From the NCBI GenBank assembly GCA_031841125.1, contig CM063110.1, positions 55,713,946 to 55,777,945 on the forward strand: a stretch of 64,000 nucleotides of DNA. Direction: 5' to 3'. A program made the position numbers and the translations under genes. Shown in pieces: positions 9,831 to 20,532 of this stretch (the stretch's first letter is position 1; every line of letters starts with the position of its first letter). Under the pieces are notes generated by a model. That model was not told where the DNA came from. It searched no databases and saw nothing but the letters and a program-made list of their open reading frames with translations. This stretch comes from Acanthococcus lagerstroemiae. Taxonomy: Eukaryota > Arthropoda > Insecta > Hemiptera > Eriococcidae.

Positions 9831-12825
9831 GATTGGACTTTGGAGATAAGGCCAGCCATTGAGTACCCCTCGTAAACCTGTGCCAACACTGGTTTTTCCA
9901 GACAGAATTTCGTCGTCACCTGACACTAGTACCTATAAGCGAACTTAGGTTTTAAAATGGGGGGGGGGCTACGAAGGGCTATCCCGCGCAAAAGGTCCAG
10001 TTTATTCCGTTGAATAATCTATTCCTAATGTATTTCCAAAATGTTTTGTGGAGCTATGTCGACCTTCTGGAGTAGCGGGCTTAGGTCTCCTACCACCATC
10101 ACCACCACCACCACCACCACCCGCAAAGTCCGCCTATGCCAGTATCGCGGCGGTATTATCTTGAAACATATGCCAGTGTATACCGGTTGTAAGTTGTGCA
10201 CCTATGTTGATTTACTGACTCAACAGTGCTCAGGTTGTCGTTTTGTTGTTGTGGAAATTCGAAGGCGAACAATGCTGTAACCCAAACATTGTACAACTGA
10301 GAATGTAGCTAGTGTCCTCAGATCAAATGAAAAGCGCACTCCAAATCGGACCCGTGGTCAATATACCACTTTTTTTCTCACTGAAAACAGTTCTTGAAAG
10401 GCCGCAATACCGTTTTGAGGTGGAAAAGAATGAAAGATTCAAGGTTACACTCGGAATCAATGTCATACGCGGTATAAGACCGCCATTTCTTACTATGGTT
10501 GGGTGTAAGACTAGGAGGTCTTGAAATGAGAAAAATTGAGTCTCGCGTAATTAAGCATGCGCCGTACGAAAGCACGAGCGTTTCTATTTTCGAACCAGAA
10601 ATTGCCAGTAGTCGACGAAAATAAGCCGTATGAACGTGTGGCCCACCCGCAGCGAGCTTCCTACATGGAATACAAAATAGTACGGTGTCCAAATCGGCGG
10701 TGATGTTTCGCACTCAATCGGAATAACGCTTGGTAGGTTTTCTTCTTCCGAAGCGTAGATTTCTATTATTTGATTAAGTCAACTCGTCCCGGCAAATAAA
10801 TGTGATAATCTCTTTGAAAACGGTTGTCCGTTCCAATATACTGATGGGGTTTCATTTTGCCTTTATCATACACCATCAATCGTCCTGCAGAGGCTATCGT
10901 GGCATCGTAGACTTTGGTCGGCCTCTGTGTAATACGAATTCGACGTCAATATATGTATACACACACACATATAAAGTGAACGAGAGATGGTGAGTGCGAG
11001 AAGGAAGCAGAGGGCGAGCCAAATAGACAGGCAAAGAGACACGTATAGGGAAAAAGGGCGAGAGAAAGCCGAACGAGAAAGTAGAAAGAGCGAGAGAAGG
11101 CTAAAGCGCAATAAAAACACTTTTTTAGATACCCTCTTCAAACTCATCCGAAACCTCTACAGGGATTCGGTATCCTCTTATTGTTTTAATCTCCCCCCAA
11201 CACTATCTTCGTAAATTGACTGACGCGAGAACGTTTACTTTGAGGAATGTAATTTAAAGTAAAGGGTGTTCCAGTTTCCATTTCCTCTCTTTGAAGCTAC
11301 ATTACTTCTTATTTCCAGACTGTATATCTTTAATTAAAGCCGGAATCTCATTCCACCCTTTTGCCGAAATTTGCGAATCAAATTAAACATTTTCTTTCAT
11401 TTAAACTTATTTATTCGTATTCGCCTTCGTCTCGTTGCGGGTTTTTCTCTTCTTTATTACTCATTTATCGGTGCTCTCCTCTGTATCAAACGTCGACATT
11501 TTTTGCTGCCGTTCTAAGTTACTCTCGATGAACTGAGGGACGGGTGGCCGCCAGGAGTTCGTTTTCAGTGTAGTCTAATGATAGTGTGGCTACCGAGAGG
11601 GTGGAGGAAGCTGAGCTCGCCGGATTTCTTTCGGAGAGCGAACGAAGTTGTGAGACGTCAAACTGTAGGGGAGAAATTTGGTCCTTTTCCTGTATTTTTG
11701 TAAACATGTTTTTGGTCTTTTTATTTTATTTGGTCGTTTCATTGGTCCGCTTCATCATCTGAACTCAGGAGGAAATATCTTGGTTTATTCACAAAATTTC
11801 GCCTCATGAAGTTGTGTGCATCCATATTCCTACTTTTTTCAAAAATTTGGCTGCACCGCGACCTATCATGGATACGCCGACATCGTACCAAATTGGGATA
11901 AATTCAGCGGAACTCAAGGTTCATTTGGACTACATAAGTAGAACAGAAGTACTGATAGTAGATTTCTGAATATAATAAGAATGGATGTGTATAGCAAGAT
12001 TTCCAGTAAATGGAGTGATGTTAATGCAACATAAAGTAGAGGGAAGAAACAGAAAAGTAAGCAGTCGGAGCGAGCTAAAAATTGTTTAGAGCTACTAAAA
12101 AATTGGATAAAGATCATCTAAAGTCATATTATTTTTTTAACTTATAAATTCTAGTGGTCAGTCTGATTCGAAACAACCCGTCAATAAATAAGGGTCAGCC
12201 TAATGTGAATCTTAATTTAGCTATTGGAGGACCCTCAACTGAGAAGAAATGTCTTCCAAATTAGTTTCATTGGCAGGGGTGAACTGAGGGCTGATTTTAT
12301 GTTCGACGTCGAATAGAATCTTTCTCGATGAGTCGTAATAAGATATTTATTTGGAAAGATGTGTCTAAAAGTCCCCCGGGAAGGGGGATTTAAATTTCGC
12401 GAACTGGAACTGTTTGGGAATTGACAACAAACAAATAATCACTTCATACATTTGCTTATTTTTGGCAGGTATTTGAATTTTGATTATGTCGACTAATTTG
12501 TGAGATCGACGTACAACAGAAAGAAAGAAAAATAATTCGGAGAAGTGGTTGAGGCAGGGAAACATTTAATTTGGTACATCACTGTGATCTTCCTCGCTCA
12601 ATATGAACATACCATTTCTCCAAAAGTAAAGAAAAGCGTAAAGGGTTTCCTGTAAAAATTAATTTTCTCGTTAATGGAAATTACAAACCAAATAAAGAAC
12701 CCTAAGAAACAGTTTGAATGCAAGGGAGATAATGTTTCTGTTCCCATACACATTGTACGATAATGAAACACCCTTCTGTATGTACAAGTTATAATGCCAT
12801 TGAATACTGGCCTGAAATTATGGTG
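9831..12825. other. Intergenic, simple repeats only
   Basis: No gene recognised. Contains a G-run at 9,960-9,967, a (CAC)n tract near 10,095-10,121, a (CA)n tract near 10,960-10,970 and a purine-rich AGAGA-type stretch at 10,980-11,105. The frame through the latter is Arg/Glu-rich only because of base composition. Confidence 0.5.
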
Positions 12826-12930
12826 TGGTGGGACGTATGGCGATGCACGCATGCCAAAGTGGCCCCTGAGACACCGCACCCCGGCCTCCGAAACTACCCT
12901 TTCGAATATCGCATCAGTGGCCGTAGGAAC
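12826..12930 (-). mobile_element. 3'-terminal fragment of R1-like LINE F family
   Basis: About 100 bases closely match 19,436-19,535, the 3' end of the R1-like LINE. Shared landmarks are GATGCGATA(T/C)TCGAAAGGGTAG and the final GCATCGCCATACG(T/C)(C/T)CCACCA. Only the last ~100 bases of the element are present, as expected for severe 5' truncation. Confidence 0.7.
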
Positions 12931-13049
12931 CTGCAATTGATTATGCAGGTTATTTCACATTTTAATAGCGAAATGAATGCCCGTGCCATGTAAGTAAGAT
13001 GTAGAAGTTCGATTATTATTATTTATTTATTATTTATTTTGCATTTTCC

Positions 13050-13394
13050 AGCGGCCCCTTTCCCTGGCGTCTCTTCCCCATGCGACCCCGGCATGTTGCC
13101 TGATTTCGTCAGCCCATCGGGTATTAGGTCTCCCTACATTTCTTCTGTTCCCCTGGGTACCCATTCCAAAATTTTTCTTTCCCACCTGTCCCTCCTCCCT
13201 CTTGCAACATGACCCGCGTAATCAAATTTCAGTTTTTTCATGACAAATCTACAGTCCTTGACCTTTGATGTATCCCTTACCCGTCTATTGGTTAGTCTGT
13301 CTTTTCTTTTGACTCCGATTATGGCCCTCTTCATTGAAATCTGGGTCCTAGCTAGCTTCAGAGTTTGGCCTTGTGTGGCGGCCCATGTCTGTGC
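13050..13394 (-). pseudogene. LINE E ORF2 C-terminal domain
   Basis: The minus strand encodes AQTWAATQGQTLKLARTQIS, MKRAIIGVKRKDRL, FDYAGHVARGRRDRWERKIL and, after a +1 shift, RNVGRPNTRWADEIRQHAG ending WKMQNK. This Trp/Arg-rich tail follows the RT thumb in insect LINE ORF2 proteins. It joins LLYGA at 14,170 exactly when the solo LTR and one copy of its 4-bp TSD are removed. Confidence 0.85.
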
Positions 13395-14169
13395 TGTGGT
13401 ATCCAGATTCCGTGTTTCTTGAACCTCTCCACTGTCACGCTCCTACCGGAAAATCCTATAACAAGTCAATTCCTATTTTCCTCGTTTTTCTTTGTTCCGT
13501 AACCTTTTCCATCTACCGTTGTTCTTCCTTGATTTCGTGACGTCACTTTTTCCCTAAAGGTAGCCGTAAGGTCTATTCCTCGAGGAGGGTGCTCGGAATC
13601 GGATGGTGTCGTGTCTTCTCTTTTTGATTTTCGTAATTATATTCCGTGTTTTATATTTTTATAAGAAGTTTCTTTTCGAGATTTGAATTCGAGTAGAGCC
13701 TACAGAGTTGAGTGCCTGCTGCGTGTTTAGAATCGTCGATCAGGTCTCTGTCTTATAGTTAATTCACCGGTCCACTTTGGTACCACGCGGAGTCGTCCAT
13801 AATGACCGCGTGGCACGTGAATCTCTTCCAACACGATCTTCAACCGTCCAGCCCGTCATCTTCATAACTCGACGGAGACAACCTTACCAGGCGGATAAAC
13901 GTACTCCTCGTTTTATTTCGCGGTTTGATTACTATTTAATTCTAGCTTACCGGTTAAGGATTTGATCGGGCTACTAATTAAACGGGATCTTTCCACGCCT
14001 AGTGTCTATCTCCCGTTGGGTTACCTCGTCACTGCTGCGGATATCTTACAAGTCTAGAGCCGTCCTCTACCCCCTGTGAAACTCATCGCTCGAGCTAGTC
14101 GTGAGCAACGCGGGTGTGGTGTTCTCCCATCCCCAAGTGCGTCAACCCATTTCTCGGTTACCACAGTGC
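13391..14169. mobile_element. Solo LTR (13,395-14,165) with 4-bp TSD GTGC, inserted in LINE E
   Basis: The insertion begins TGTGGTA and ends TACCACA, so it has TG...CA ends with a 7-bp inverted terminus. It is flanked by GTGC at 13,391-13,394 and 14,166-14,169. Removing 771 bp plus one GTGC restores LINE E codons across the junction (LLYGA to QTWAA). It holds no coding remnant. TG...CA ends plus a 4-bp TSD fit a solo LTR left by recombination of a gypsy-like element; strand is not determined. Confidence 0.86.
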
Positions 14170-16704
14170 GCCGTACAATAGCACCGGTAGTGTGCATGAC
14201 TCTCATATTTTCTTTTTCATTGCCAAAGGCATTTCACTTTTGTAGATATTTTTTAGGGACCAGAAACTTTTCCATGCCTGTGATCTTCTTTTTGAAATTT
14301 CCTTTTCTGATTTATTTTTAAATGAAATAATTTGACCTAAATATATCGTGCTATCTTCTGCTATAATTTGATTCTAACCCATAACTATTTCTTTGCTAGA
14401 CTTACTGTTTGATAATAACACTGTTTTACGGGTATTTATAATCAGGCCTGCTTTGTTACATTGTTCTGCTAATTCGTTTGCCATGGTTTGCATTTCTTGT
14501 CCATCCTGAGAAATTAAAGCCACATCGTCCGCAAATCTTAAGTTGTTGAGCCTTTCCCCATTTATTATTATACCTTTTTGTTCCCAGTTTAAGTTTTGAA
14601 ATATATCTTCCAGTAGACAATTAAATAAGATGGGAGATAGGGGTTCCCTTGTTTCACTCCCCTTTCGATTTAAAAATTTTTGCCTGTTTTGTCCAAACGG
14701 ATTTTTCCGCTGTTGTTTTTGTACATTTCTCTTATAATTTTCATCATTTTCTCGGGGATACCTTGTCGGCTTAAGGCTCTCCAAAGTTCGGATAGGTAAA
14801 TGGAATGGAAGGCTTTTTGGAAATCAATGAATAGTAAGTATAACGGCAGGTTATATTCTTTCGTTTTCTCTATTAATTGATTGATTATAAATAATTGGTC
14901 GATGGTGGAACGATTTTTGCGGAAACCTGCTTGTTCAGGTCCTTGGCATTGGTCCAATTGTGGATAGATACGTTCTTTTATTAATTTGCCAAAAACTTTT
15001 CCCAAATTAGAACTCAATCTTATAGGTCTGTAGTTGTTTATTTCATTTATATCTCCTTTTTTGAAGAGAAGTATTATTTCTGAATAGCTCCATTCGGATG
15101 GGATCGTTTCTTCTTTTAGAATACGATTAAAATTTTTTGTCAAATTTGGCGTTAATTCATCCGCAAATAGCCTCAGCTCATAATTGCCTATTTTGTCCGG
15201 GCCTACTGCTTTACCAGGTTTTAACTTTCCCAGGACGGACAAAATCTCGCTGTCCATGAAAGAGGGAACCTCTTCCTTGTTGTTCAGTCCTATAGTAACC
15301 TCTACAGTTTGTTCGTTTTGATTTTTACTGTATAACTTACTATAAAAGTCTGTTGCCACTTGGACGATTTTATTCCTGTCATAAACAAATCTGTCTTCGT
15401 TATTTTTAGTTATTGGAGTATTAGTTTGATCCTGAAAAATTTCACGTTTCGCTTTTTTCACTGATCTTGTCTGCTTTATGATTTCAAGCATCGTATTCGT
15501 ATCGTAAGTATAAATATCATTTTTAATTGCTTTTTTAACAGTTTTCCTCAGTTTAGTTAATTCAGTTTTTTCTTTTAAATTTTTATGAATTTTATTTGCC
15601 AGCGAGTTCCTCCTTTCACAGAGTATTCTAGTTTTTTCAGAAATTTTGGTTTTGGTAGAGTTCAAAGTTGTTGTTTCGCTAAATTTTCCAGTAACTGTTT
15701 TAATTACCTTCTCCATTTTATCGTAACTTTCTTGAACACTACAGGCTTCTTCTCGATTAATTTTTTGGAGTTCATTTACTAAGTGTTTTTTTGCTTCTGG
15801 TATTCTGCAAGTGGGAATCATTCTTTTTCCTATCCTTTGTGTTTTGTTATAGTTTTTAATTTTTGTTCTTCTGAACATTTCAATTTTCATTCTCAAATGT
15901 CTGTGGTCCGAAGGAAATTCAAATTGATCACATCTAGCCACATCATACACTATTCTCAAATCGTTTACTATAAAGTAATCAATTTCGTTCCTTGTAGTCC
16001 CATCTGGTGCCAGCCATGTCAACTTTTTGTTTTTTCTTTTTTCAAAAAATGTATTAGCAATTTTCAATGAATTATTTTCGGTAAAGTTCAACATGCTGTC
16101 ACCATTTTTGTTCAAAGTTTCTCCCGAGCAGAATCTACCAATACTGTTAAAGCAGTCTGGGTCAAGTTGGCTTCCTAACTTGGCATTAAAATCGCCCATT
16201 ATTATATTATAGTATTCTTTTCCTTCGTCATAAGTTTTCTGCAGTTGATCGTAAAATTTTACGTTTTCTTTTGTGTTTGCCTTCAGTGTAGGTGCATATA
16301 CTTGCATGATCAAAAGTTTAATGTTTTTACCTATGTTGATTTTCAATAGGCTCAATCTTTCAGTAATTCCCTTGATTTCCGCGATTTTGTCTACCCACTT
16401 TCTGTTAATATAAAAGCCCATTCCTCTGAAGCCTTTAGTATGACCGGAGTAAAAGAAATAGTGACCGCTTTCCTGTTTTATTAATTTTTCCCCAAGTTTT
16501 CTTGTTTCCGAGAGTCCCAATAATATCAAAGTTTAATTTTTCTAATTTCTGTTCAAATTCGAGAAGACGGTCACTACTGGCCAACCCTTTGGTATTAATT
16601 GTAAAATCATTTAAATTCAATTTTGACTTACCCTTGCTTCCATTATGTTTACATCTGAGAGTTTTGTTGCCTGAAGGGCTGTCACCGGCCAGGCTGGAGC
16701 CCAC
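14166..16704 (-). pseudogene. LINE E ORF2, endonuclease and reverse transcriptase, frameshifted
   Basis: Encodes an APE endonuclease and RT. From 16,704 a leader reads into GLASSDRLLEFEQKLEKLNF. A frameshift near 16,510 passes to a 619-codon frame with MGFYINRKW, LIMQVYAPT, catalytic IIMGDFNAKLG, TTRNEIDYFIVND and PSDHRHL. A Lys-rich linker and the RT start follow (GKAVGPDKIGNYELRLFA, SEIILLFKKGD, EQAGFRKNRSTID, FIDFQKAFHS). A second shift near 14,690 leads to the catalytic LRFADDVALIS. A stop at 14,374 and further codons (STIYLGQIISF, CTLPVLLYGA) end at the solo LTR. Two frameshifts and at least two stops; catalytic residues are kept. Confidence 0.9.
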
Positions 16705-16830
16705 TGGAGAAGAGTGGGGGGATACGCAGCGATTTCGCCCCTCGGTTGCTGCAGTCCGTATTGGGGCTCTAAAAGTATAATTATTAATTAAATTAAATTT
16801 TCCTTCTACTATGGGGGAGTTCTCGTTACC

Positions 16831-17592
16831 TCATTTCTGGGTAATCCCGAAGTCTGGGTTTTTCACGCCTTCGGTATTTGTAGCGTTCTTTCGCGCATTC
16901 CCTGTTCCTTCGATGTTCGGGCTTAGCTCTGAAACTGTCCTCTTATGTCTCGGCCTGGTATTTTCGTCTCCTTCTTTGTAGGTGTCCTTGATCGCTTGAA
17001 TATCTTCCAGCGCCTTAAGTTGAAGTATTCTGTTACCGGCTTCCCTTCTCTGGCAGAATATCTCGCCGTTCTTTGACCACACCTTGAGTTGACTTCCCAT
17101 CTGTTTTGCTTCCATTAAGATACGTTGTTTCTCTGGGATGAGATGATCGTTATTTGCCCCTCCTCCGATTTTCCCAGCCGTAGGTTTAATCTTTCGTGCC
17201 TGCGAAATCATTTCCATCTTTTTGTACCTGTTGACCAGTTTTATTACAAACGGCGGTGGTGCCTTTTCATTCTTGCTCTTGAGCCGGTGGGCAATGTCAA
17301 TGTCCCTTTGGTCCAGATTGACGCCGACCAGTTCGCCAGCGCTTATTGCCACTTCGATGGAATTTTCCCCTTCTTGGAAGGGTATACCGTGGACAACTAT
17401 ATTATTACGTCGAGAGTAATTTTCCAGGGCATTTACTCTGGATTCAAGTTTCTCCACCTTGGTTTTCAAAACTTCTTGCTCCTGTTGTATGTCTTTTAAG
17501 AATTTCAACTTCTCGTTTAACTTTTCTTCCAGTGTCTCATTTAACACCTTTTTCAGGGAGTCTAGTGTGATGTGCTTTGGATTTGGCGTCAT
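16831..17592 (-). CDS. LINE E ORF1, intact coiled-coil / FP25-like protein
   Basis: An intact 253-residue frame starting MTPNPKHITLDSLKKVLNE. Residues ~10-57 form a coiled coil (LNEKLKFLKDIQQEQEVLKT, EKLESRVNALENYSRR), the likely trimerisation region. Residues ~58-165 hold NNIVVHGIPFQEGENS, DIAHRLKSK and PPFVIKLVNRYKK, the RNA-binding fold shared with baculovirus FP25 and many insect LINE ORF1s. The C-terminal ~80 residues are basic and low complexity. In LINEs such proteins bind element RNA and act as chaperones in the ribonucleoprotein. The start is the first Met after a GC-rich UTR and directly precedes the coiled coil. ORF2 follows after about 125 bases. Confidence 0.88.
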   Translation of the reverse strand: MTPNPKHITLDSLKKVLNETLEEKLNEKLKFLKDIQQEQEVLKTKVEKLESRVNALENYSRRNNIVVHGIPFQEGENSIEVAISAGELVGVNLDQRDIDIAHRLKSKNEKAPPPFVIKLVNRYKKMEMISQARKIKPTAGKIGGGANNDHLIPEKQRILMEAKQMGSQLKVWSKNGEIFCQRREAGNRILQLKALEDIQAIKDTYKEGDENTRPRHKRTVSELSPNIEGTGNARKNATNTEGVKNPDFGITQK

Positions 17593-17930
17593 CTTACTTT
17601 TCGTTTAGGCCAGTGAGTGCGAAAATAGATTCGAGCAGCTTGACAATGTTAGGCGGTATTAGATTTATGTACCTCCGTGTTCCGACGGGTGCGACGCGGG
17701 CAACAGGTTTTCGACCGGGTCGCGTGGTTATCTGGCTGCTTCGGTACAGTGACGATGCGAGGTGGTTTGTAACTGGTGTGGATGGGCGCGAATACGTTTG
17801 TGGTTCATGGAGCTCGGCCGCTGATCACGTTTGGACTCGTTCGGACACGACCAATTAAAAAACCAAAATCTGCGAATTCGGGCACTTGAGTGGTACGAGC
17901 GCGCAGAGGAGAACAACACGAATTCGACAG
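17593..17930 (-). promoter_or_regulatory. LINE E 5' UTR, probable internal promoter region
   Basis: CpG-rich sequence immediately upstream of ORF1 on the minus strand, with no ORF of its own. LINEs carry an internal promoter in this position. That function is inferred from position and composition only. Confidence 0.4.
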
Positions 17931-19039
17931 TTTGAATTTTTCGATACGACGCTTCTTTTCATCCGCAAAAAAACGCTAGAATGTTACAAACTTATTTTCG
18001 CGGTTTTGCACGCAGTAACGTATGTGTTGACTTCACCTTGATTACAACGAAACTCCTCGATTATTAGCAAAACCTTTAATTCTATGCGAAAATGGTACTG
18101 AACCGGTTTTGTGGTAACTTCAATCTTCTTCCATTTTGTCACGGACATATTTTTGCGTGGCTCATAAGAAGCGAGATGCTCAAAACCCAAATTTAGTCCG
18201 CCTCTTAGCTTCACCTCGGATTTTAGATACATTTTCAGGGGATCGTCAGGAGCTGGTGGGGAACAATCCTTTCATCTCTACGAAATTTTTGCATTTAGGC
18301 CAAATTTCGGTGCTTTATTCATTGCACTAAGAGAGTAGTTGAAAAGTAAGTGTTCACTTTCACCCGAACTGAAACAGTTGTGTTCATCCTTTCGAATCAC
18401 CATTACAGTCGCACGGTATTCCAAAGTTGTATTTACTCAACGTACCCACCTCAGTCGTAGAAGGAGCACTCTGTCTCATTAACCTGGCACTTGTCGATTA
18501 AAAAGGAGTAGTCTGTGATGTGCTCTCCGTGCTACCACTGCTTCTGGAAGCTCGGTGGAGTGAGGAAATTCGTTTTGGCTTTCGATATGTTTGTGTCGAG
18601 ATTTGTGCGGATAGATGGAAATAGAAATGGCTGAGATAGCTTCGCAACGAGACGTTTCATTTCGCTAGTCGACTTCGTCGTCATTAACGATTGATTGGCG
18701 AGGAAACCTAATTTCTAGTCAATCGAAAACGGTAATAGAAACCGATCTTATTCCGTTCTATTTCGCTACGACGTATGTTACGTCATTTCTGCCGACGATG
18801 ATCCGAACAGAAACAGAACAAAGAAATTAAAAATTTCTGCGTCGCGCGAAGAAGACGCGAGTGGAAAAGTGGATTATTTTCTCATAGAAAAACTCGCGAT
18901 CATTTTTCAATACGTTCGAAATTCGAGGTACAGACAGGATATGGAGCAGCTCCCTTGCCCTGAGAGGGAAGGGGACTTGAAAGCACTTCGTAAATAGTAT
19001 ACTAGTGGGAAAGTCCTACAGCCTCAAGGAAGTCCTAGT
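17931..19039. other. Intergenic, no gene seen
   Basis: Unique-looking sequence. 18,600-18,950 is richer in CG and TACG motifs than average. No recognisable protein, RNA gene or repeat boundary. Confidence 0.45.
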
Positions 19040-19425
19040 CTGAAGACATTTCGCGAAATCTTGAAAAAATCATGAAAAGTCTTGGACGTCTTGAACAAGT
19101 GTTGAAGAGTTCTCCACTGGTCCTAAATCAGTCTCGAAGTCTTGATGAGTTTTAGAGAATCTACCAAAATGTCTTGATCGTGTCTTGAAGAACCCGAATT
19201 AACCCTGGGAAAATCTTACAGAGGTTTTAGTAAGTCTGGAAGAATTATAAGGAAACTTAAACGATTCTTAACAAATTTAGAAGAGTCCTAACGAGCCATT
19301 TAATTAATTAGAATAAATTACCGTAAAGGAATTACACAGAGAGTCCTACAGAGTCTTAAATGAGCATTCAAGAGCCTTGTCATTTTATATGAATTTTAAA
19401 GAGACACGTTTAAGGAATCCTAGAT
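19040..19425. repeat. Degenerate 10/11-bp periodic array (decamer array 1, left part)
   Basis: Successive blocks of 10-11 bases resemble AGTCTTGAAG / AAATCTTGAA / AGTTTTAGAG. Examples are the runs around 19,063-19,115 and 19,135-19,200. The core (T)CTTGAA or TTTTAAA returns every 10-11 bases, with stops in every frame. The same pattern resumes at 20,360 beyond the R1-like LINE, so the LINE appears inserted in it. Confidence 0.65.
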
Positions 19426-19435
19426 GAACCTCACT

Positions 19436-20335
19436 TGGTGGAGCGTATGGCGATGCACGCACACAAAGTGGTTCCTCAGACACCGCACTCCTGGCCCCGG
19501 AAACTACCCTTTCGAGTATCGCATCAGTGACTAGAAAGACGCGCTGAGGTTGGCCCGAGCCCCCATTTAGCCTCTCCGCTTTGGATTCGCCCTATCCTGT
19601 CAGGGCCACTATGGTACAACCGACTAATCGAGGCAGCGCTCACCCAGCATTAATCTGAAATTCGGGTGCACCACAGACGGACGCGCTTCCTCTTCACTCA
19701 CCCCTCACCTCCTCGTCTTGGTACGTGTGGCGACGCAGGAAGGTGGTAACGGCGGGTGTAGCCCTGCGGGAAGGCCCGCAGCAGTTGCAGCAGCTCTAGG
19801 ATGGTACAGAGTTGTTGTGTCCGGTGTGAGCCGAGCTTTGTCCATCGGCTCTCTCTCTGCATCGACCCCTCTGTCTGTATCTTCTTCTTCATGATGGTCG
19901 AGACAAGGGCGGAGACCCGGTTTCATCCGCTTCCACACTCCTTCAGTATTTGCGGTACCAAGTTGTCCGGCGCGAGTCCGCTGATCGCGCCGTCGCCGTC
20001 GCTCGTGTTACCTCCGGAATCAATCGCTGTTGCCGTCCCGCGCTTTCCTGCTCCCAGGCCTCACACTCGAATAAGGTGTGCCAGGTGTTCGCTACCGCCA
20101 TCCGATGTAAGTACGTGAGGACCATTGGCCGTTCAAGACTAGGGTCAGGTGGAAATTCAGTTCCCCATGGGACCTGCTTGTCTATACATCGAGGTCGTGT
20201 ATCAGCGCTCGGATCCACTCGTTCTCGGTCGACTGGGCGAGTGCGTCCTTCCGCGAGCGAAGCCGTGGACTGCTGGATGTCCCGCTTGATCCGAAGTGTC
20301 TTCCGTTTCGTCTTCACGTTCCTCATTGCATCGTC
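19436..20335 (-). mobile_element. LINE F, R1/I-group-like LINE, 3' part
   Basis: The minus strand carries a decayed C-terminal ORF2 region (20,326 to ~19,700) followed by a 3' UTR ending at 19,436. The last ~100 bases recur at 12,826 and 23,030, which marks the true 3' end of the family. It is 5' truncated and flanked on both sides by the decamer array. Confidence 0.75.
19700..20330 (-). pseudogene. LINE F ORF2 C-terminal domain, multiply frameshifted
   Basis: Across shifted minus-strand frames it reads NEWIRALIHDLDV, TSRSHGELNFHLTLVLNG, TYLHRM and WHTLFECEAWEQE, then GLRPCLDHHEEEDTDRGVDA. The sequence (W.R.LI.D...W..R.HGE..FHL.Q.L.GHG.F..YL, then a Cys/His-rich HTLFEC motif) is the characteristic C-terminal zinc-binding region of R1 and related I-group LINEs of insects. 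At least three frameshifts and an in-frame stop make it inactive. The RT domain is missing because of 5' truncation. Assignment beyond 'R1-like' would need a database comparison. Confidence 0.75.
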
Positions 20336-20359
20336 GGCCTTGAATAATTATTTTATGGT

Positions 20360-20532
20360 TGTGAAAAGGCTTAAACGAGGCTGGAAAGCATCTAAAGAGT
20401 GTGAAGAAGACTCCAGAAGCGTCAAAGCTTAGAACAGTGTGAAGGAGTCTTGACAATCTTTAAAAAATCTTGATGAGTTTTAAAGAGGCTGAAAATAGAT
20501 TGGGAGAGTCTTAAAGCATCTTTAATAGCATA
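20360..20532. repeat. Decamer array 1, right part
   Basis: From 20,447 the sequence falls into near-perfect 10-base blocks: AGTCTTGACA, ATCTTTAAAA, AATCTTGATG, AGTTTTAAAG, AGGCTGAAAA, then an 11-mer, then AGTCTTAAAG and CATCTTTAAT. This is the clearest phase of the decamer family in the window. Confidence 0.72.

Larger units (their letters stand above)
13013..17930 (-). mobile_element. LINE E, near full-length non-LTR retrotransposon
   Basis: Minus-strand order: GC-rich 5' UTR (~17,930-17,593), ORF1 (17,592-16,831), a short spacer, ORF2 (from ~16,704, with frameshifts), a 771-bp solo LTR insertion at 13,395-14,165, the ORF2 C-terminus (13,394 to ~13,050), and an AAT/AAAT-rich tail at 13,013-13,043. 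Without the LTR it is about 4.1 kb. This is the best preserved LINE here and the reference for fragments A, B, C and the 7.3-kb piece. The 5' limit is estimated from where CpG-rich UTR-like sequence fades. Confidence 0.87.

Noticed and set aside
10866..11214. Arg/Lys/Glu-rich frame on plus and Leu/Ser-rich frame on minus strand
   Set aside because: Purine-rich simple sequence, open in several frames.
19801..20432. Plus-strand frames of 105-160 codons over LINE F
   Set aside because: Opposite strand of the R1-like C-terminal region; no recognisable motif.
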